A stretch of 64,000 nt of DNA from DATKNA01 sp963755755 (GCA_963755755.1 CAVWLJ010000003.1:1-64000), one strand, 5' to 3'; numbered from the stretch's first letter, positions 18,586 to 27,540 are shown. Notes: a model not told the origin generated them from the letters alone. A program made the numbers and translations.

Positions 18586-20193
18586 ATGTCTGGACCAAGC
18601 GTCACCGGCCGGGAATACCCGGTCCTGGTGCGCGGTCGTCTCCAGGAGCCGCTCAGCCGATGGTTGTGGCTGGTGAAGTGGCTCTTGCTGATACCGCACT
18701 ACATCGTTCTGGCCTTCCTCTGGATGGCCTTCTTCGTCGTCACCGTGGTGGCCTTCTTCGCCATCCTGGCCACCGGCCGTTATCCCCGCGGCCTCTTCCA
18801 CTTCAACCTTGGAGTGCTGCGCTGGTCCTGGCGCGTCGCCTACTATGGCTACAGCGCCTTGGGCAGCGACCGGTACCCGCCCTTCACCCTCGCCGAGGAG
18901 CCGGACTACCCGGCGACGCTCGACATCGAGTACCCGCAGCGGATGTCGCGCGGCCTCGTCCTGGTGAAGTGGTGGCTGCTCGCGCTTCCGCAGTACCTGA
19001 TCCTGGGGTTCCTCGTCGGAGGCGGGCTGTGGACGTACGACGCCGCCAGCGGCGGCCGATTCCTGTCGCAGCCGGTGGCGACCGCGGCGACCTCGGGAGG
19101 CCTGATCGGCCTTCTCGTCCTCATCGCCGGCGTCGCTTTGCTGTTCACCGCCTGGTACCCGCGCAGCCTGTACGACCTCGTCGTCGGGCTCGACCGTTGG
19201 GTGCTGCGGGTGGTCGCCTACGCCGCGCTGATGACCGACGTCTACCCGCCCTTCCGGCTCGACCAGGGCGGTGCGGAGCCGGCCTGGCCGGCAGGTCCGA
19301 CTCCCTCGCGCCTGGACGAGGGCGCGGGACACCCGAGCCGCGCAATGGCTCCCCAGCCGGGGCGGCCGGCGGCCGCGGAGACGGGGCGGCGCAGTTCGAC
19401 CGGCCCCGTGATCGCGCTGGTCGTGGGCGTCCTGGCCGTGTTGCCGGCACTGGCGGTGACGGGCCTGGGCGGCGCGGGACTGTGGCTCAACAATCACCGA
19501 GACTCGGCGGGCTTCGTGAGTACAGGCGCGCGCCCGCTGGCCAGCACCACGGCCGCGATCACGGCTGAGGACGTCGACCTGCAGTTCGACCGCGGCACTG
19601 CCACCTGGGCCTCCCCGGACAGATTCGGGACGCTCCGGGTGCGGGCCACCTCCCCGGATGGCAGCCCGCTCTTCGTCGGAATCGCGCCACAGGCGGCTCT
19701 CGACGGCTGGCTGGGTCGAACGGCGCATGACCAGGTGCGCAACATCGGCTATGGCGGTATCACCTACCAGCGCCATACAGGCGACGCGAGCGCTGGGGTT
19801 CCGTCCGAGCAGACGTTCTGGACCACCTCGGTCAACGGCGCGGCAACCCAAGAACTGACGTGGCCGGTCCAGCCCGGTCGCTGGGCTCTGGTGATCGCCC
19901 GTGCGGACGGTGCGCCGGGGGTCCGGGCTCGGGTGGACGTGGGGGCGAACATCCCGTCACTGACCGGCATCGCAGTGGGCTTCCTGGTCGCGGGGCTGAT
20001 CCTGCTCGCGGTCGCCATCGGCCTGATCATCATCGGCGCGGTCGGTCTGGGTCGCCGGACGGCGGGACCGACCGGCCGTAACGGGCCAGGACACGGACCG
20101 GTGGGTCCGCCACCCCTTCCCAGGCCGGCTCCCGAGGCCGAGCTCGGCGAAAGGGCGGGAGCAGTGACGCAACCGCCGGCAGGTACTGGCTGA
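18586..20193 (+). CDS. DUF4389-domain membrane protein
   Basis: About 535 residues, intact. It starts MSGPSVTGREYPVLVRGRLQ. The DUF4389 repeat appears twice: LSRWLWLVKWLLLIPHYIVL with LATGRYPRGLFHFNLGVLRW, and LVLVKWWLLALPQYLILGFL with TAWYPRSLYDLVVGLDRWVL. Four membrane helices here are followed by a Pro-rich linker, a fifth helix (IALVVGVLAVLPALAVTGLG), an extracytoplasmic beta-rich domain (about residues 320-450) and a final helix near VAGLILLAVAIGLIIIGAVG. ATG 18586 chosen over an upstream in-frame GTG because CGAGG precedes it and box 4 lies upstream. Function unknown. Confidence 0.85.
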   Translation: MSGPSVTGREYPVLVRGRLQEPLSRWLWLVKWLLLIPHYIVLAFLWMAFFVVTVVAFFAILATGRYPRGLFHFNLGVLRWSWRVAYYGYSALGSDRYPPFTLAEEPDYPATLDIEYPQRMSRGLVLVKWWLLALPQYLILGFLVGGGLWTYDAASGGRFLSQPVATAATSGGLIGLLVLIAGVALLFTAWYPRSLYDLVVGLDRWVLRVVAYAALMTDVYPPFRLDQGGAEPAWPAGPTPSRLDEGAGHPSRAMAPQPGRPAAAETGRRSSTGPVIALVVGVLAVLPALAVTGLGGAGLWLNNHRDSAGFVSTGARPLASTTAAITAEDVDLQFDRGTATWASPDRFGTLRVRATSPDGSPLFVGIAPQAALDGWLGRTAHDQVRNIGYGGITYQRHTGDASAGVPSEQTFWTTSVNGAATQELTWPVQPGRWALVIARADGAPGVRARVDVGANIPSLTGIAVGFLVAGLILLAVAIGLIIIGAVGLGRRTAGPTGRNGPGHGPVGPPPLPRPAPEAELGERAGAVTQPPAGTG

Positions 20194-20547
20194 CCTAGCC
20201 GAAGCTCGGCGCGTCCGCGGTCCACACCCTTTGAGGGACGACCGCCGACGCGCCGCGCCTCGCCTCGCCGACTGCGGGAAACTGACAGCGACGCGGAGCG
20301 TGCTCGGTCATCCCCGATCCGACGCTTGGGTCACATTGCAGTGCGGGACCTCGCTTCAAAAAGGCCAGGGGGAACTAAACGCAATCGCGCAGCATGCGGC
20401 GGCACAATTGCAATGCATGCCCCGCAGAGTACGTGGCTTGCCCGACCAGCGTCGGACGCTGTCCCCCCTTCCGCAGAGGACGCCGGATGACGGCAACCGG
20501 GACGTATGGCCCTGGCAGCAGGCTCGGGGAGCGAGGAGGCTGTGAAT
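20194..20547. other. Intergenic region
   Basis: About 350 bases upstream of the flavin-binding protein. No gene and no site as good as the other DevR-like boxes was seen; GTGCGGGACCTCG near 20341 holds only a half-site. Confidence 0.4.
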
Positions 20548-21009
20548 ATGACCATTGACGCCCGCCCGAATGCCGCCGAAACGCTAGAACACAACGAGGC
20601 CGCCGGATGGCGACAGCTCCTCGCCGCGGTGAGCTTTGGCCGTCTGGCGGTGGTGGACGAGGGGCAGCCGGTCATCGTGGTTCTCAACCATGGTCTTGAC
20701 GGCGAAGACATCGTCTTCCGCACCCGCGAGGACTCGCGCATCGCGCAGCTGACCGGCGACGGTCGAACCGTCCCCGCTGTCTTCGAGGTAGACAGCGCCT
20801 ATCCCTCCCAGCGCTCAGGATGGTCGGTGATCGCTCATGGCGGCCTTGTGCGTGAGAACGACCTCGAGCGACGCCGGAAGGTCCGGTCACAAATCACGAC
20901 TTGGGCCAAGGGCGAGCGTGACGTCATCTTGTCCTTGCGGGTACAGGAACTCACGGGCAACCGCGTGGGTCCCACCGACGGGGCGAGAAACGCCAACGCG
21001 TTACCCTAG
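20548..21009 (+). CDS. Pyridoxamine-5'-phosphate-oxidase-like flavin/F420-binding protein
   Basis: About 153 residues, intact, ATG 20548 behind GAGGAGGC. The split barrel reads WRQLLAAVSFGRLAVVDEGQ, PVIVVLNHGLDGEDIVFRT, AVFEVDSAYPSQRSGWSVIA. This pattern (cysteine/serine-free GRL-V strand, LNH, F-E-V-D-x, G-W-S-V) is that of Rv2004/Rv3131-neighbourhood dormancy proteins and is shared with the C-terminal domain of the CBS protein at 483. Probably binds FMN or F420; the reaction is unknown. Confidence 0.85.
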   Translation: MTIDARPNAAETLEHNEAAGWRQLLAAVSFGRLAVVDEGQPVIVVLNHGLDGEDIVFRTREDSRIAQLTGDGRTVPAVFEVDSAYPSQRSGWSVIAHGGLVRENDLERRRKVRSQITTWAKGERDVILSLRVQELTGNRVGPTDGARNANALP

Positions 21010-21072
21010 TCCTCTTCCGGGTTCCACGTGCCTATCCCGAAGCGCCGGCCTCCGCGCCGACGGCCATGAACT

Positions 21073-21088
21073 GGGCTAGCAATAGCCC
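21073..21088 (+). terminator. Short hairpin with GCAA tetraloop
   Basis: GGGCTA-GCAA-TAGCCC, a 6-bp stem closed by a GNRA-type loop, 64 bases after the flavin-protein stop and 75 bases before the second Acg gene. Could be a weak terminator or a chance hairpin. Confidence 0.35.
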
Positions 21089-21162
21089 GACACCGGCGCT
21101 CGTCGATCCGTACAGGGAGTTCGGCAAACAGGTGCGCGCCACCACGATGCAGGCGGGATGAC

Positions 21163-22047
21163 ATGACTCAGCGGCTTACTCCCAACCCCGTGCAGGCACT
21201 TCGCCGAGCGGCGGTGCGGGCGACGCTGGCCCCCTCGGTGGACAACACACAGCCATGGCGGTTCGTCCTGCGGCCCGACGCGCTCGAGCTCCACGCGGAT
21301 CCGACCCGGTGGTCGCAGGTCCAGGACCCAGCCGGGCGCCAGATGCTCATCAGTTGCGGATGCGCACTGTTCAACGCGCGCGTGTCCCTGGCCGCAGCCG
21401 GCTACCTCACGCACGTGGAGCGCTTTCCGGATCCTTCGCGGCCGGCGCTCCTTGCCCGCATCGCCCCCGACACCGCACTCATGGCGCTCGGAGCCGAGAA
21501 CACAGGACTCACCATCGGAGTGCTCGACCCGCTGATCGACCAGCGCCGTTACGACAAGCGCGGGTTCGTGGCGCAGGCCGTGCCCGACGAGGTGATCGCG
21601 GACTTGATCGATGCGGCTGCCGGCGAGGGAGCCGAGCTGAGGCATGTGACCCGCCCGGACGACCGCCGCTGCCTTGTGTCACTGAGCCGGGAGGCCGGCG
21701 AATGGGGGCCGGCGGACGGACCCGGCGCCGAGCTGCCGCTGGTCCTCGACCGGACAACCGGGGGTCTCGACGAGTGTCTGCTGGTGCTCGGAACCGCCGG
21801 GGACAGCCTGGTGGAATGGCTTCGCGCTGGGGAGGCTCTCGAACGTGTTCTGCTCGAGGTCGCACGTCGAGGTCTTGCCGTGCTGGCGCTCACCCGCGTG
21901 ATCGAGGTGGCGCACCTGCGATCCCGGCTGCGGTCGCAGTTGCAGCTCTCGATGCAGCCGCACGCGCTGTTGAGGATCGGCAGGGCGCCACCGATGCCTG
22001 CGCCGCGACGACGGCGGCTGGTCGACATGCTGGTGGAGACGGCATGA
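21163..22047 (+). CDS. Acg-like nitroreductase-family protein (second copy)
   Basis: About 294 residues, intact. ALRRAAVRATLAPSVDNTQP contains the Acg pattern (A-P-S-x-x-N-x-Q-P-W); then DPAGRQMLISCGCALFNARV. It is shorter than the copy at 17258 and has little overall identity to it, so this is an old paralogue. It is followed 64 bases later by the sensor kinase, so the three genes at 21163-24520 may form one operon. Likely flavin storage or an unusual reductase. Confidence 0.85.
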   Translation: MTQRLTPNPVQALRRAAVRATLAPSVDNTQPWRFVLRPDALELHADPTRWSQVQDPAGRQMLISCGCALFNARVSLAAAGYLTHVERFPDPSRPALLARIAPDTALMALGAENTGLTIGVLDPLIDQRRYDKRGFVAQAVPDEVIADLIDAAAGEGAELRHVTRPDDRRCLVSLSREAGEWGPADGPGAELPLVLDRTTGGLDECLLVLGTAGDSLVEWLRAGEALERVLLEVARRGLAVLALTRVIEVAHLRSRLRSQLQLSMQPHALLRIGRAPPMPAPRRRRLVDMLVETA

Positions 22048-22111
22048 TCGGGGGTGGCCCCGTCCCACGGGCCGGGTGTCCCCGCTCTCCCGACGTCGAC
22101 GGTTGAGGTTG

Positions 22112-23870
22112 ATGGAGTCCTCGAGTTCGGACGCGTTCCTCGAAGCGGACCCGGTGTCCCTTCGTGGGACGCGGCTCGAGCTCGATGAGCTGCTGACGCA
22201 GCTGGTCGACCGAGCGCAGGACGTGTTGGCGGCGCAGCGGCGGTTGCGTGGTCTGCTGCGGGCCAACCTGCTCATCGTGGGTGACCACGAGCTGTCCGTC
22301 GTCCTGCACCGGGTCGTGGAGGCCGGCTGCGAGGTGGTGCAGGCCCCCGTGGGCGGTCTCAGCGTCGTGTCGCCGGGCGGCGGTCTGGAGCATTACGTCC
22401 ACGTCAGCGGGGACGACGAGACCGCGGCGGCGGTCGAGCACCTCCCCGCCTTTCAAGACCTTGTCAGCGCCCTGATCCGCGACCGCAACCTGATCCGGTT
22501 GCGTGACCTGGCCGAGGACCCGCGCTCGGCCGGTTCCTCCCCGACCTGGCGACGGCGCGCACCTTTCTGGGCGTCCCGGTCCGGGTCCGCGGCGAGGTCT
22601 ACGGCGGCCTCTACCTCAGTGGACATGACGATGGCCAGGTCTCGGTCGAGGACGAGGAGTTGCTCCTCGCGCTGGCCGCAACCGCAGGAGTCGCGGTCGC
22701 GAACGCCCGCCTGTTCGACGAAGCGCAGCGCCGCCAGGAATGGCTGCAGGTTTCCACCGAGATCACCCGTCAGCTGCTGTCCAACGAAGGAGAGGAGCCG
22801 CTGCAGGTCATCGCCCGTCGGCTGCAGAGGATCGCGGACGCCGACGTTGTCAACGTCGTCCTGCCCACGCCGGACGGGGCGCGGCTGATGGTCGAGGTGG
22901 CCACCGGCGCCGGCGCCGCCCAGCTCACAGCGCTCAGCTACCCGGCCGGCAACACCGTGTCAGGAACCGTGATCGAGACCGGGCAGCCGGTGCTGATCGC
23001 CGACATGGCCGACGAGCACGACCAGACCGTGCACCTGAGCGAGGTCGTGCGTGTCGGCCCGCTGATGGTCCTGCCGCTGGTCGGCTCCCGCCGGGTCCGG
23101 GGTGCCCTGGTCGTCGGCCGCCTGGAAGGCCGCCCGCAGTTCACGCCCGCGGACCTGGACATGGCGACGACATTCGCCAACCACGCGGCGGTCGCACTCG
23201 AACTGGCCGACGCACGCACCGCCCAGGAGCAGGTCGCCCTGCTCGAGGACCGCGACCGCATCGCCCGCGACCTGCACGACCACGTCATGCAGCGGCTGTT
23301 CGGTGCCGGCATGACGGTGGAGAGCATCGCTGCGGGACTGGGACCGGACCCGCGGGCTGACCGGCTCGGCGCGTGTGGTCCGCGACATCGACGACACGAT
23401 CCGCCAGATCCGTACGTCGATCTTCCAGCTCCGGGGGCCGCTCGGGCCCCAGACCGGGGCGGTCAGGTCCCAGCTGCTCGGCTGTTTGCGCGGAGGCGGC
23501 CTCCTCGCTCGGCTTCGACCCCGCCGTCAGCTTCTCCGGCCCGGTGGACGCCGTCATCTCGCACGCCCTGCTGGATGACCTGGTCGCGGTCGTCCGCGAA
23601 GCGTTGTCCAACGTCGCCCGTCATGCCCGCGCCAACAGCGTCCGCGTCGACGTCGCCGTCACCCACGGCGAACTGATCCTCCAGATCGACGACGACGGCG
23701 TCGGGATGGGCCCCACCGCGCGGCGCAGCGGGCTGGCGAACCTCCACGAGCGGGCAGCGCGACGAGGAGGGAACCTTGAGATCACCTCCCCTCGCACGGC
23801 CATCGAAGGTCCCGGCGCAGAAGGCACTGAAGGAGGGACGAGCCTGCGATGGACGATCCCCATGACCTGA
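22112..23870 (+). CDS. DevS-like GAF-GAF sensor histidine kinase, frameshifted
   Basis: ATG 22112 with GAGG upstream. The layout is N-terminal helix, GAF-A (about residues 45-190), GAF-B (about 210-355), HisKA_3 with LEDRDRIARDLHDHVMQRLF (phosphoacceptor His in RDLHD), and HATPase_c with VVREALSNVARHARA, LQIDDDGVGMG and GLANLHERAARRGG. Indels lie near 22530, 23365 and 23490. After correction GAF-A reads GFLPDLATARTFLGVPVRVR. In mycobacterial DosS/DosT the matching stretch carries the haem-binding His four residues before the conserved Arg; here that position is Leu. It overlaps the response regulator by 22 bp and must be its partner. Confidence 0.88.
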
Positions 23871-24520
23871 CGGAACCGGCGACGCCGCAGATCCGGGTTT
23901 TCCTGCTCGACGACCACGAGATCGTGCGGCGCGGCATCAGCGACCTCATCAGCACCCAGCCCGACATCAACGTCGTCGGCGAGGCAAGCAGCGCCGCCGA
24001 GGCCCTGGCCCGTATCCCCGCCGTGCGACCCGACGTCGCCATTCTCGACGCCCGACTGCCCGACGGCAGCGGCATCGACGTCTGCCGGGAGATCCGCTCG
24101 GCGATGCCCGAGGTGCGCTGCGTCATGCTGACGTCTTACGACGACGACGACGCGATCTTCGCGGCTGTCATGGCCGGGGCGGCCGGCTACCTGCTCAAGG
24201 AGATCCGCGGCTCGGTCTTCGTGGACGCCATCCGCCAGGTCGCCGCGGGCAAGTCGCTCCTCGACCCCTCCGTGACAGGACGGCTGCTTGCCCGTCTGCG
24301 GGACGGCGAACCCAAGGACGAGCGGCTCGCCTCTCTCACCGTCCGTGAACGCGAGGTGCTGGCGCTGATCGCCGATGGGCTGAGCAACCGGCAGATCGCG
24401 GGGCGCCTGTTAATCGCCGAGAAGACCGTGAAGAACTACGTCTCCGCGGTATTCGTGAAGCTCGGCATGCAGCGACGCACCCAGGCCGCCGTCTACGGTG
24501 CCCAAGTACGCGAGACCTGA
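23849..24520 (+). CDS. DevR/DosR-like response regulator (NarL/LuxR type)
   Basis: About 223 residues, intact. Receiver domain: acidic pair DD at 21-22, phosphoacceptor Asp67 in DVAILDARLPDGSG, Thr95 in CVMLTSYDD, Lys117 in YLLKEIRG. The LuxR-type helix-turn-helix runs about 162-220: LTVREREVLALIADGLSNRQ then EKTVKNYVSAVFVKLGMQRR. Residues matching the DNA-contacting Lys-x-x-Lys-Asn of M. tuberculosis DosR (EKTVKN) are kept, which fits the DosR-like boxes around it. Overlaps the kinase gene. Probably the master regulator of this island. Confidence 0.92.
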   Translation: MDDPHDLTEPATPQIRVFLLDDHEIVRRGISDLISTQPDINVVGEASSAAEALARIPAVRPDVAILDARLPDGSGIDVCREIRSAMPEVRCVMLTSYDDDDAIFAAVMAGAAGYLLKEIRGSVFVDAIRQVAAGKSLLDPSVTGRLLARLRDGEPKDERLASLTVREREVLALIADGLSNRQIAGRLLIAEKTVKNYVSAVFVKLGMQRRTQAAVYGAQVRET

Positions 24521-24639
24521 ACGAATTCGGCGGGCGCTCAGAGCCCCGGGTGGGTCGGCACCGTCTGAAGCAGGGCGGCAGGCGGCGGCACCGGGTCTGG
24601 CCGGAAGTAGAGCTGCACTGCTCGGGAACGTTCGTTCCG

Positions 24640-24770
24640 CGGGCATAGTCGACACGCTGGCGCTGTCAATCATCGACCGGACCCGCGAGCTCGGACTACT
24701 GCGCGCCGTCGGCCTGTCCCGAAGCCAGACTCGCGGGATGATCACGTCGGAAGCCGTGGCGGGCTGGGTC
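24640..24770 (+). pseudogene. Fragment of an FtsX/MacB-type ABC permease
   Basis: A short stretch reads GIVDTLALSIIDRTRELGLL and RAVGLSRSQTRGMITSEAVA, the highly conserved region before the last helices of FtsX-like permeases. No start, no remaining helices and no ATPase neighbour are present. It is cut near 24770, where ISL3 transposase sequence begins on the other strand. Confidence 0.65.
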
Positions 24771-24985
24771 CGGCGCGCCCACCGGGACGTCAGTCGCGGG
24801 ACCTGCTCGGTGGACGTGGCGACGGGACAGCCGGGATTGGTGCAGCGGAACCGGCGCACGCTCAGCCGCACTACGACCTCCCGGCACCCGGGCCGGCACG
24901 TCTACCAGCGTCCGCTGGTATCGGCCGTGCACCCGCCGGGTCGGGGTTTGGCAGGCGGGGGCAGTCCCGGACTTCGTCACCACAG
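24770..24985 (-). mobile_element. ISL3-family transposase N-terminal remnant
   Basis: On the minus strand, CQTPTRRVHGRYQRTLVDVP and, after a frame change near 24890, RLSVRRFRCTNPGCPVATST followed by EQVPRLTSRWARRT match the N-terminal zinc-binding region of ISL3 transposases (R-V-H-x-R-Y-x-R-x-L-x-D-x-P, R-R-F-x-C-x-N-P-x-C). The catalytic domain is missing; the frame joins the FtsX fragment directly. Confidence 0.7.
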
Positions 24986-25370
24986 CGCGCGGCGATCGCC
25001 ACACCCCGGGTCATGCTGGTCATGTCATCGATGACTACGCCCTGCAGGTGAGGCAGGAGAACGCGCTCGTGATCACACGGGCGAGGATCAAAACGAAGCT
25101 CGAGCTACGACGTGCGCAACCACACCGACGAACCGGCTCCAACCGTCACACAGTTCGTGCGAGAGCCAGTTTTCACGCGTCGCCGACACCGCTCCCCCTC
25201 GGGTGCTTCGGCCCCACCTTCTTCGGTGTCCTGTTCTCGTCCGTTGTGCTGTGCCTGATGCTCATTGACGCGGCGGGAGGTGACCTTCGCCTCTGACTGG
25301 AAGGTTGGACGGCGACCAGGCTGGTGGGGTGGACGACACACGAACGGCGACGTCCGGAGGCCATACGAGC
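24986..25370. other. Upstream region of membrane protein gene
   Basis: About 385 bases with no supported gene. DevR-like box 8 is at 25201-25215. An open frame continues upstream of the next gene to a TTG at 25305, but the ATG at 25371 is preferred. Confidence 0.4.
25201..25215 (+). promoter_or_regulatory. DevR/DosR-like box 8
   Basis: GGGTGCTTCGGCCCC matches 13 of 15 positions of RGGNCYTTNGGCCCT. It lies 156 bp upstream of the ATG at 25371 (90 bp from an in-frame TTG at 25305). Confidence 0.45.
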
Positions 25371-26252
25371 ATGACGTCCAGTGGGCTTCAGGCGACCCGT
25401 TCCGGCCCCACGCACCGGCCGCTCTCAAGACCTGCAGTGCTCGATCGGAGCAGGCTCCCGTACATCCTTTCCGGTTCCCTTGCCGTCGTGGCGACCGCCG
25501 CAGCCTTGCTCAGTTTGCTGTTCCCTGCGCTGCTGACCGGCTCGAAGGTCGCTACGGGGAACCTGCGAGGGACCGCTCTCACGATCCTGGTCGTAGGACT
25601 GCCCGTGCTCGTCACCGCGATGCGGCGCGCCGCACGCGGATCGGCGCGGGGACTGGTGGTGTGGTTCGGAACGCTCGCTTACCTGCTCTATCAGGCGGTC
25701 CTGTTCTGCTTCGCCACACCCCTGAACCATCTCTTCCTGGTCTACATCGCCTATCTCGGGCTGTGCTTCTGGAGCCTGGTGACATTGCTCCTACGATGCG
25801 ACCTGGCGACGTTCGAACAACGGTTGTCCGCGCGGATGCCGGCCAGACGTCTCGCTGGGGTCGCCCTGACGCTCGTCGTACTCAACGCTTACGCGTGGCT
25901 CTCGCAGATCGTCCCGGCGACGTTCAGCAGCCGTCCCGGATCTCTGATGAAGGACACCGGGCTCTTGACCAACCCGGTCTTCATCCAAGACCTGGCGATC
26001 TGGCTGCCCCTACTGACAGCCGCGGGGATCGCGAGCTGGAACCGTAAGCCGTGGGGGCTGTTGGTCACGGGCGCCATGCTCGCGATGTTCGTGCTGGAAA
26101 GCATCAGCATCGCGACGGATCAGTGGTTCGGCTCCCAGGCGGCCCCGTTGTCGGAGTCTGCGTCCATGTCGGCGGTACCGGCCTTCGCCGCCGTTGCTCT
26201 GCTGACGGCGCTACCACTCCTGTGGTACTGCCGGTACCTAGACCGAAGGTAG
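25371..26252 (+). CDS. Polytopic membrane protein of unknown function
   Basis: About 293 residues, intact. At least seven hydrophobic segments, among them ILSGSLAVVATAAALLSLLF, GTALTILVVGLPVLVTAMRR, LVVWFGTLAYLLYQAVLFCF, LFLVYIAYLGLCFWSLVTLL, LAGVALTLVVLNAYAWLSQI and AVPAFAAVALLTALPLLWY. The polar stretch FSSRPGSLMKDTGLLTNPVF lies between late helices. ATG 25371 chosen (GGAGG 11 bases upstream). No family is recognised with certainty; box 8 upstream suggests dormancy control. Confidence 0.7.
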   Translation: MTSSGLQATRSGPTHRPLSRPAVLDRSRLPYILSGSLAVVATAAALLSLLFPALLTGSKVATGNLRGTALTILVVGLPVLVTAMRRAARGSARGLVVWFGTLAYLLYQAVLFCFATPLNHLFLVYIAYLGLCFWSLVTLLLRCDLATFEQRLSARMPARRLAGVALTLVVLNAYAWLSQIVPATFSSRPGSLMKDTGLLTNPVFIQDLAIWLPLLTAAGIASWNRKPWGLLVTGAMLAMFVLESISIATDQWFGSQAAPLSESASMSAVPAFAAVALLTALPLLWYCRYLDRR

Positions 26253-26652
26253 CGGGGCAACACCAGACGGAATCACCTGCCGATCCGGCGGCCCCGGCAG
26301 CGGTGCCGGCCTGCCAGGGCAAGAGCCGGCGGCGCGCGGCGCTGCTCGTGGGCGCGCTCTGGTGACGACCGGGATGGCCGGAGTGTGCGGTGGCCTGGCG
26401 GTCCCCTGCGGCGCGGTGGATCACAGTACGAGCCCGGCCCCAGGCCGTCCGGTCAGCGGAGGTCAGCGCATGGAGGAATGTGAGTTCCCGGCGAGAATTG
26501 CGGGGTGAAGTCATAGGTGTCCGCGCGAGACGAGCGCCACGCGAGACGAGCGCCACGCCTTGCACGGTCAGCGCACCCGTAACAGCGGGGCTTGACCCGG
26601 TCAGCGGATGGCGGGCGACCGCCAAGGAGATCAACAGAAACGAGCCGTCGAC
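26253..26652. other. Intergenic region
   Basis: About 400 bases. It holds the 16-bp tandem repeat at 26525-26556 and no gene or regulatory box I can support. Confidence 0.4.
26525..26556 (+). repeat. Two tandem copies of a 16-bp unit
   Basis: GCGAGACGAGCGCCAC occurs twice without spacer (26525-26540, 26541-26556), 97 bp upstream of the flavodoxin gene. Probably a slippage duplication; a paired operator is possible but unsupported. Confidence 0.7.
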
Positions 26653-27159
26653 GTGAGAGTTCTGGTCAGCACCGCAAGCAGACACGGGTCCACCAGCGAA
26701 ATCGGTGTCCGCATCGTTGCGGCGCTCCGTGCTGCCCTGGCCGGCGACGCCGTCGTCGATACCCTCCCCGCCGCTGAGGTAGGCGACGCGGAGTCCTACG
26801 ACGCCTTAGTACTGGGCAGCGCCGTCTACATGGGGCACTGGCTGGAGGATGCCCGTCACGTCGCGGAACAGATCGCGGCGTCTCCACCCAGGCACATATG
26901 GCTGTTCTCGAGCGGCCCGATCGGCGATCCGCCCAAGCCGGAGGAGGAACCGGCCGAAGTCAGCGACATCGTCAAGAATGTGCACGCCCGGGGGCACCGC
27001 GTCTTCGCGGGGCGCCTGGACCGGCACCGGCTCGGCTTCGCCGAGAAGGCCATGGTTTCGGCCCTGCGGGTGAAAGACGGCGACTTCCGCGACTGGGACG
27101 CGATCGAGACTTGGGCCGAGCAAATCGCTGCCGAACTGAGCCGAGTCACCGACGGCTGA
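26653..27159 (+). CDS. Flavodoxin-domain protein
   Basis: About 168 residues from GTG 26653. The N-terminal FMN loop is VLVSTASRHGSTSEIGVRIV (S-T-x-S-x-H-G-S-T/T-x-x-I pattern). Next come YDALVLGSAVYMGHWLEDAR, WLFSSGPIGD and RVFAGRLDRHRLGFAEKAMV. The layout resembles HemG-like menaquinone-dependent protoporphyrinogen oxidases and other short flavodoxins. Soluble FMN electron carrier or oxidase; the partner is unknown. An alternative in-frame start lies at 26608. Ribosome site weak. Confidence 0.8.
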   Translation: MRVLVSTASRHGSTSEIGVRIVAALRAALAGDAVVDTLPAAEVGDAESYDALVLGSAVYMGHWLEDARHVAEQIAASPPRHIWLFSSGPIGDPPKPEEEPAEVSDIVKNVHARGHRVFAGRLDRHRLGFAEKAMVSALRVKDGDFRDWDAIETWAEQIAAELSRVTDG

Positions 27160-27540
27160 GCCAGCAACCGAAACCACATAGGCGGATACCCGGCGGACCG
27201 AGGGAACGATCGTGATCGAGGAGTACCTGCCGGAGCCCCCACTCGTCCGCGCGACGCGCACCCAGATCGTCCCGATGGTGGCCGTAGATGTCTGCCGCAC
27301 CGTCTTGGTGCCGCCGGACGGGTGTTGCGGACGCTGATCGAGCAAGGCCTCGCCCAGGAGGGGCAGGCACCGTCGGCGGCGAGCTCGTTCCGTTCGAGGT
27401 TGACCCGTCGGGGCGGCCCTGGCGATGCCGACTGCCCCGGCATCGCGGCTCAGGTCCGGGCTGGTGGGGTGACGCGCCTGCATGCTGCGGCGTCGGCGTG
27501 TAGCGCCGTACCGTCGTCGTAGTCAGGCAGCCGCAGGATC
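27160..27540. other. Region with one possible short frameshifted ORF
   Basis: About 380 bases. On the plus strand a GTG at 27212 behind GAGGG opens VIEEYLPEPPLVRATRTQIV and PMVAVDVCRTVLVPPDG, then a frame change leads to RVLRTLIEQGLAQEGQAPSA. It is protein-like, but no family is recognised and there is no good end. Treat as unresolved. Confidence 0.3.

Noticed and set aside
10154..20244. TTTGAGGGACGACC present near 10154 and near 20231
   Set aside because: A 14-base match with no palindrome, no shared gene context and no further copies noticed; kept only as a note.
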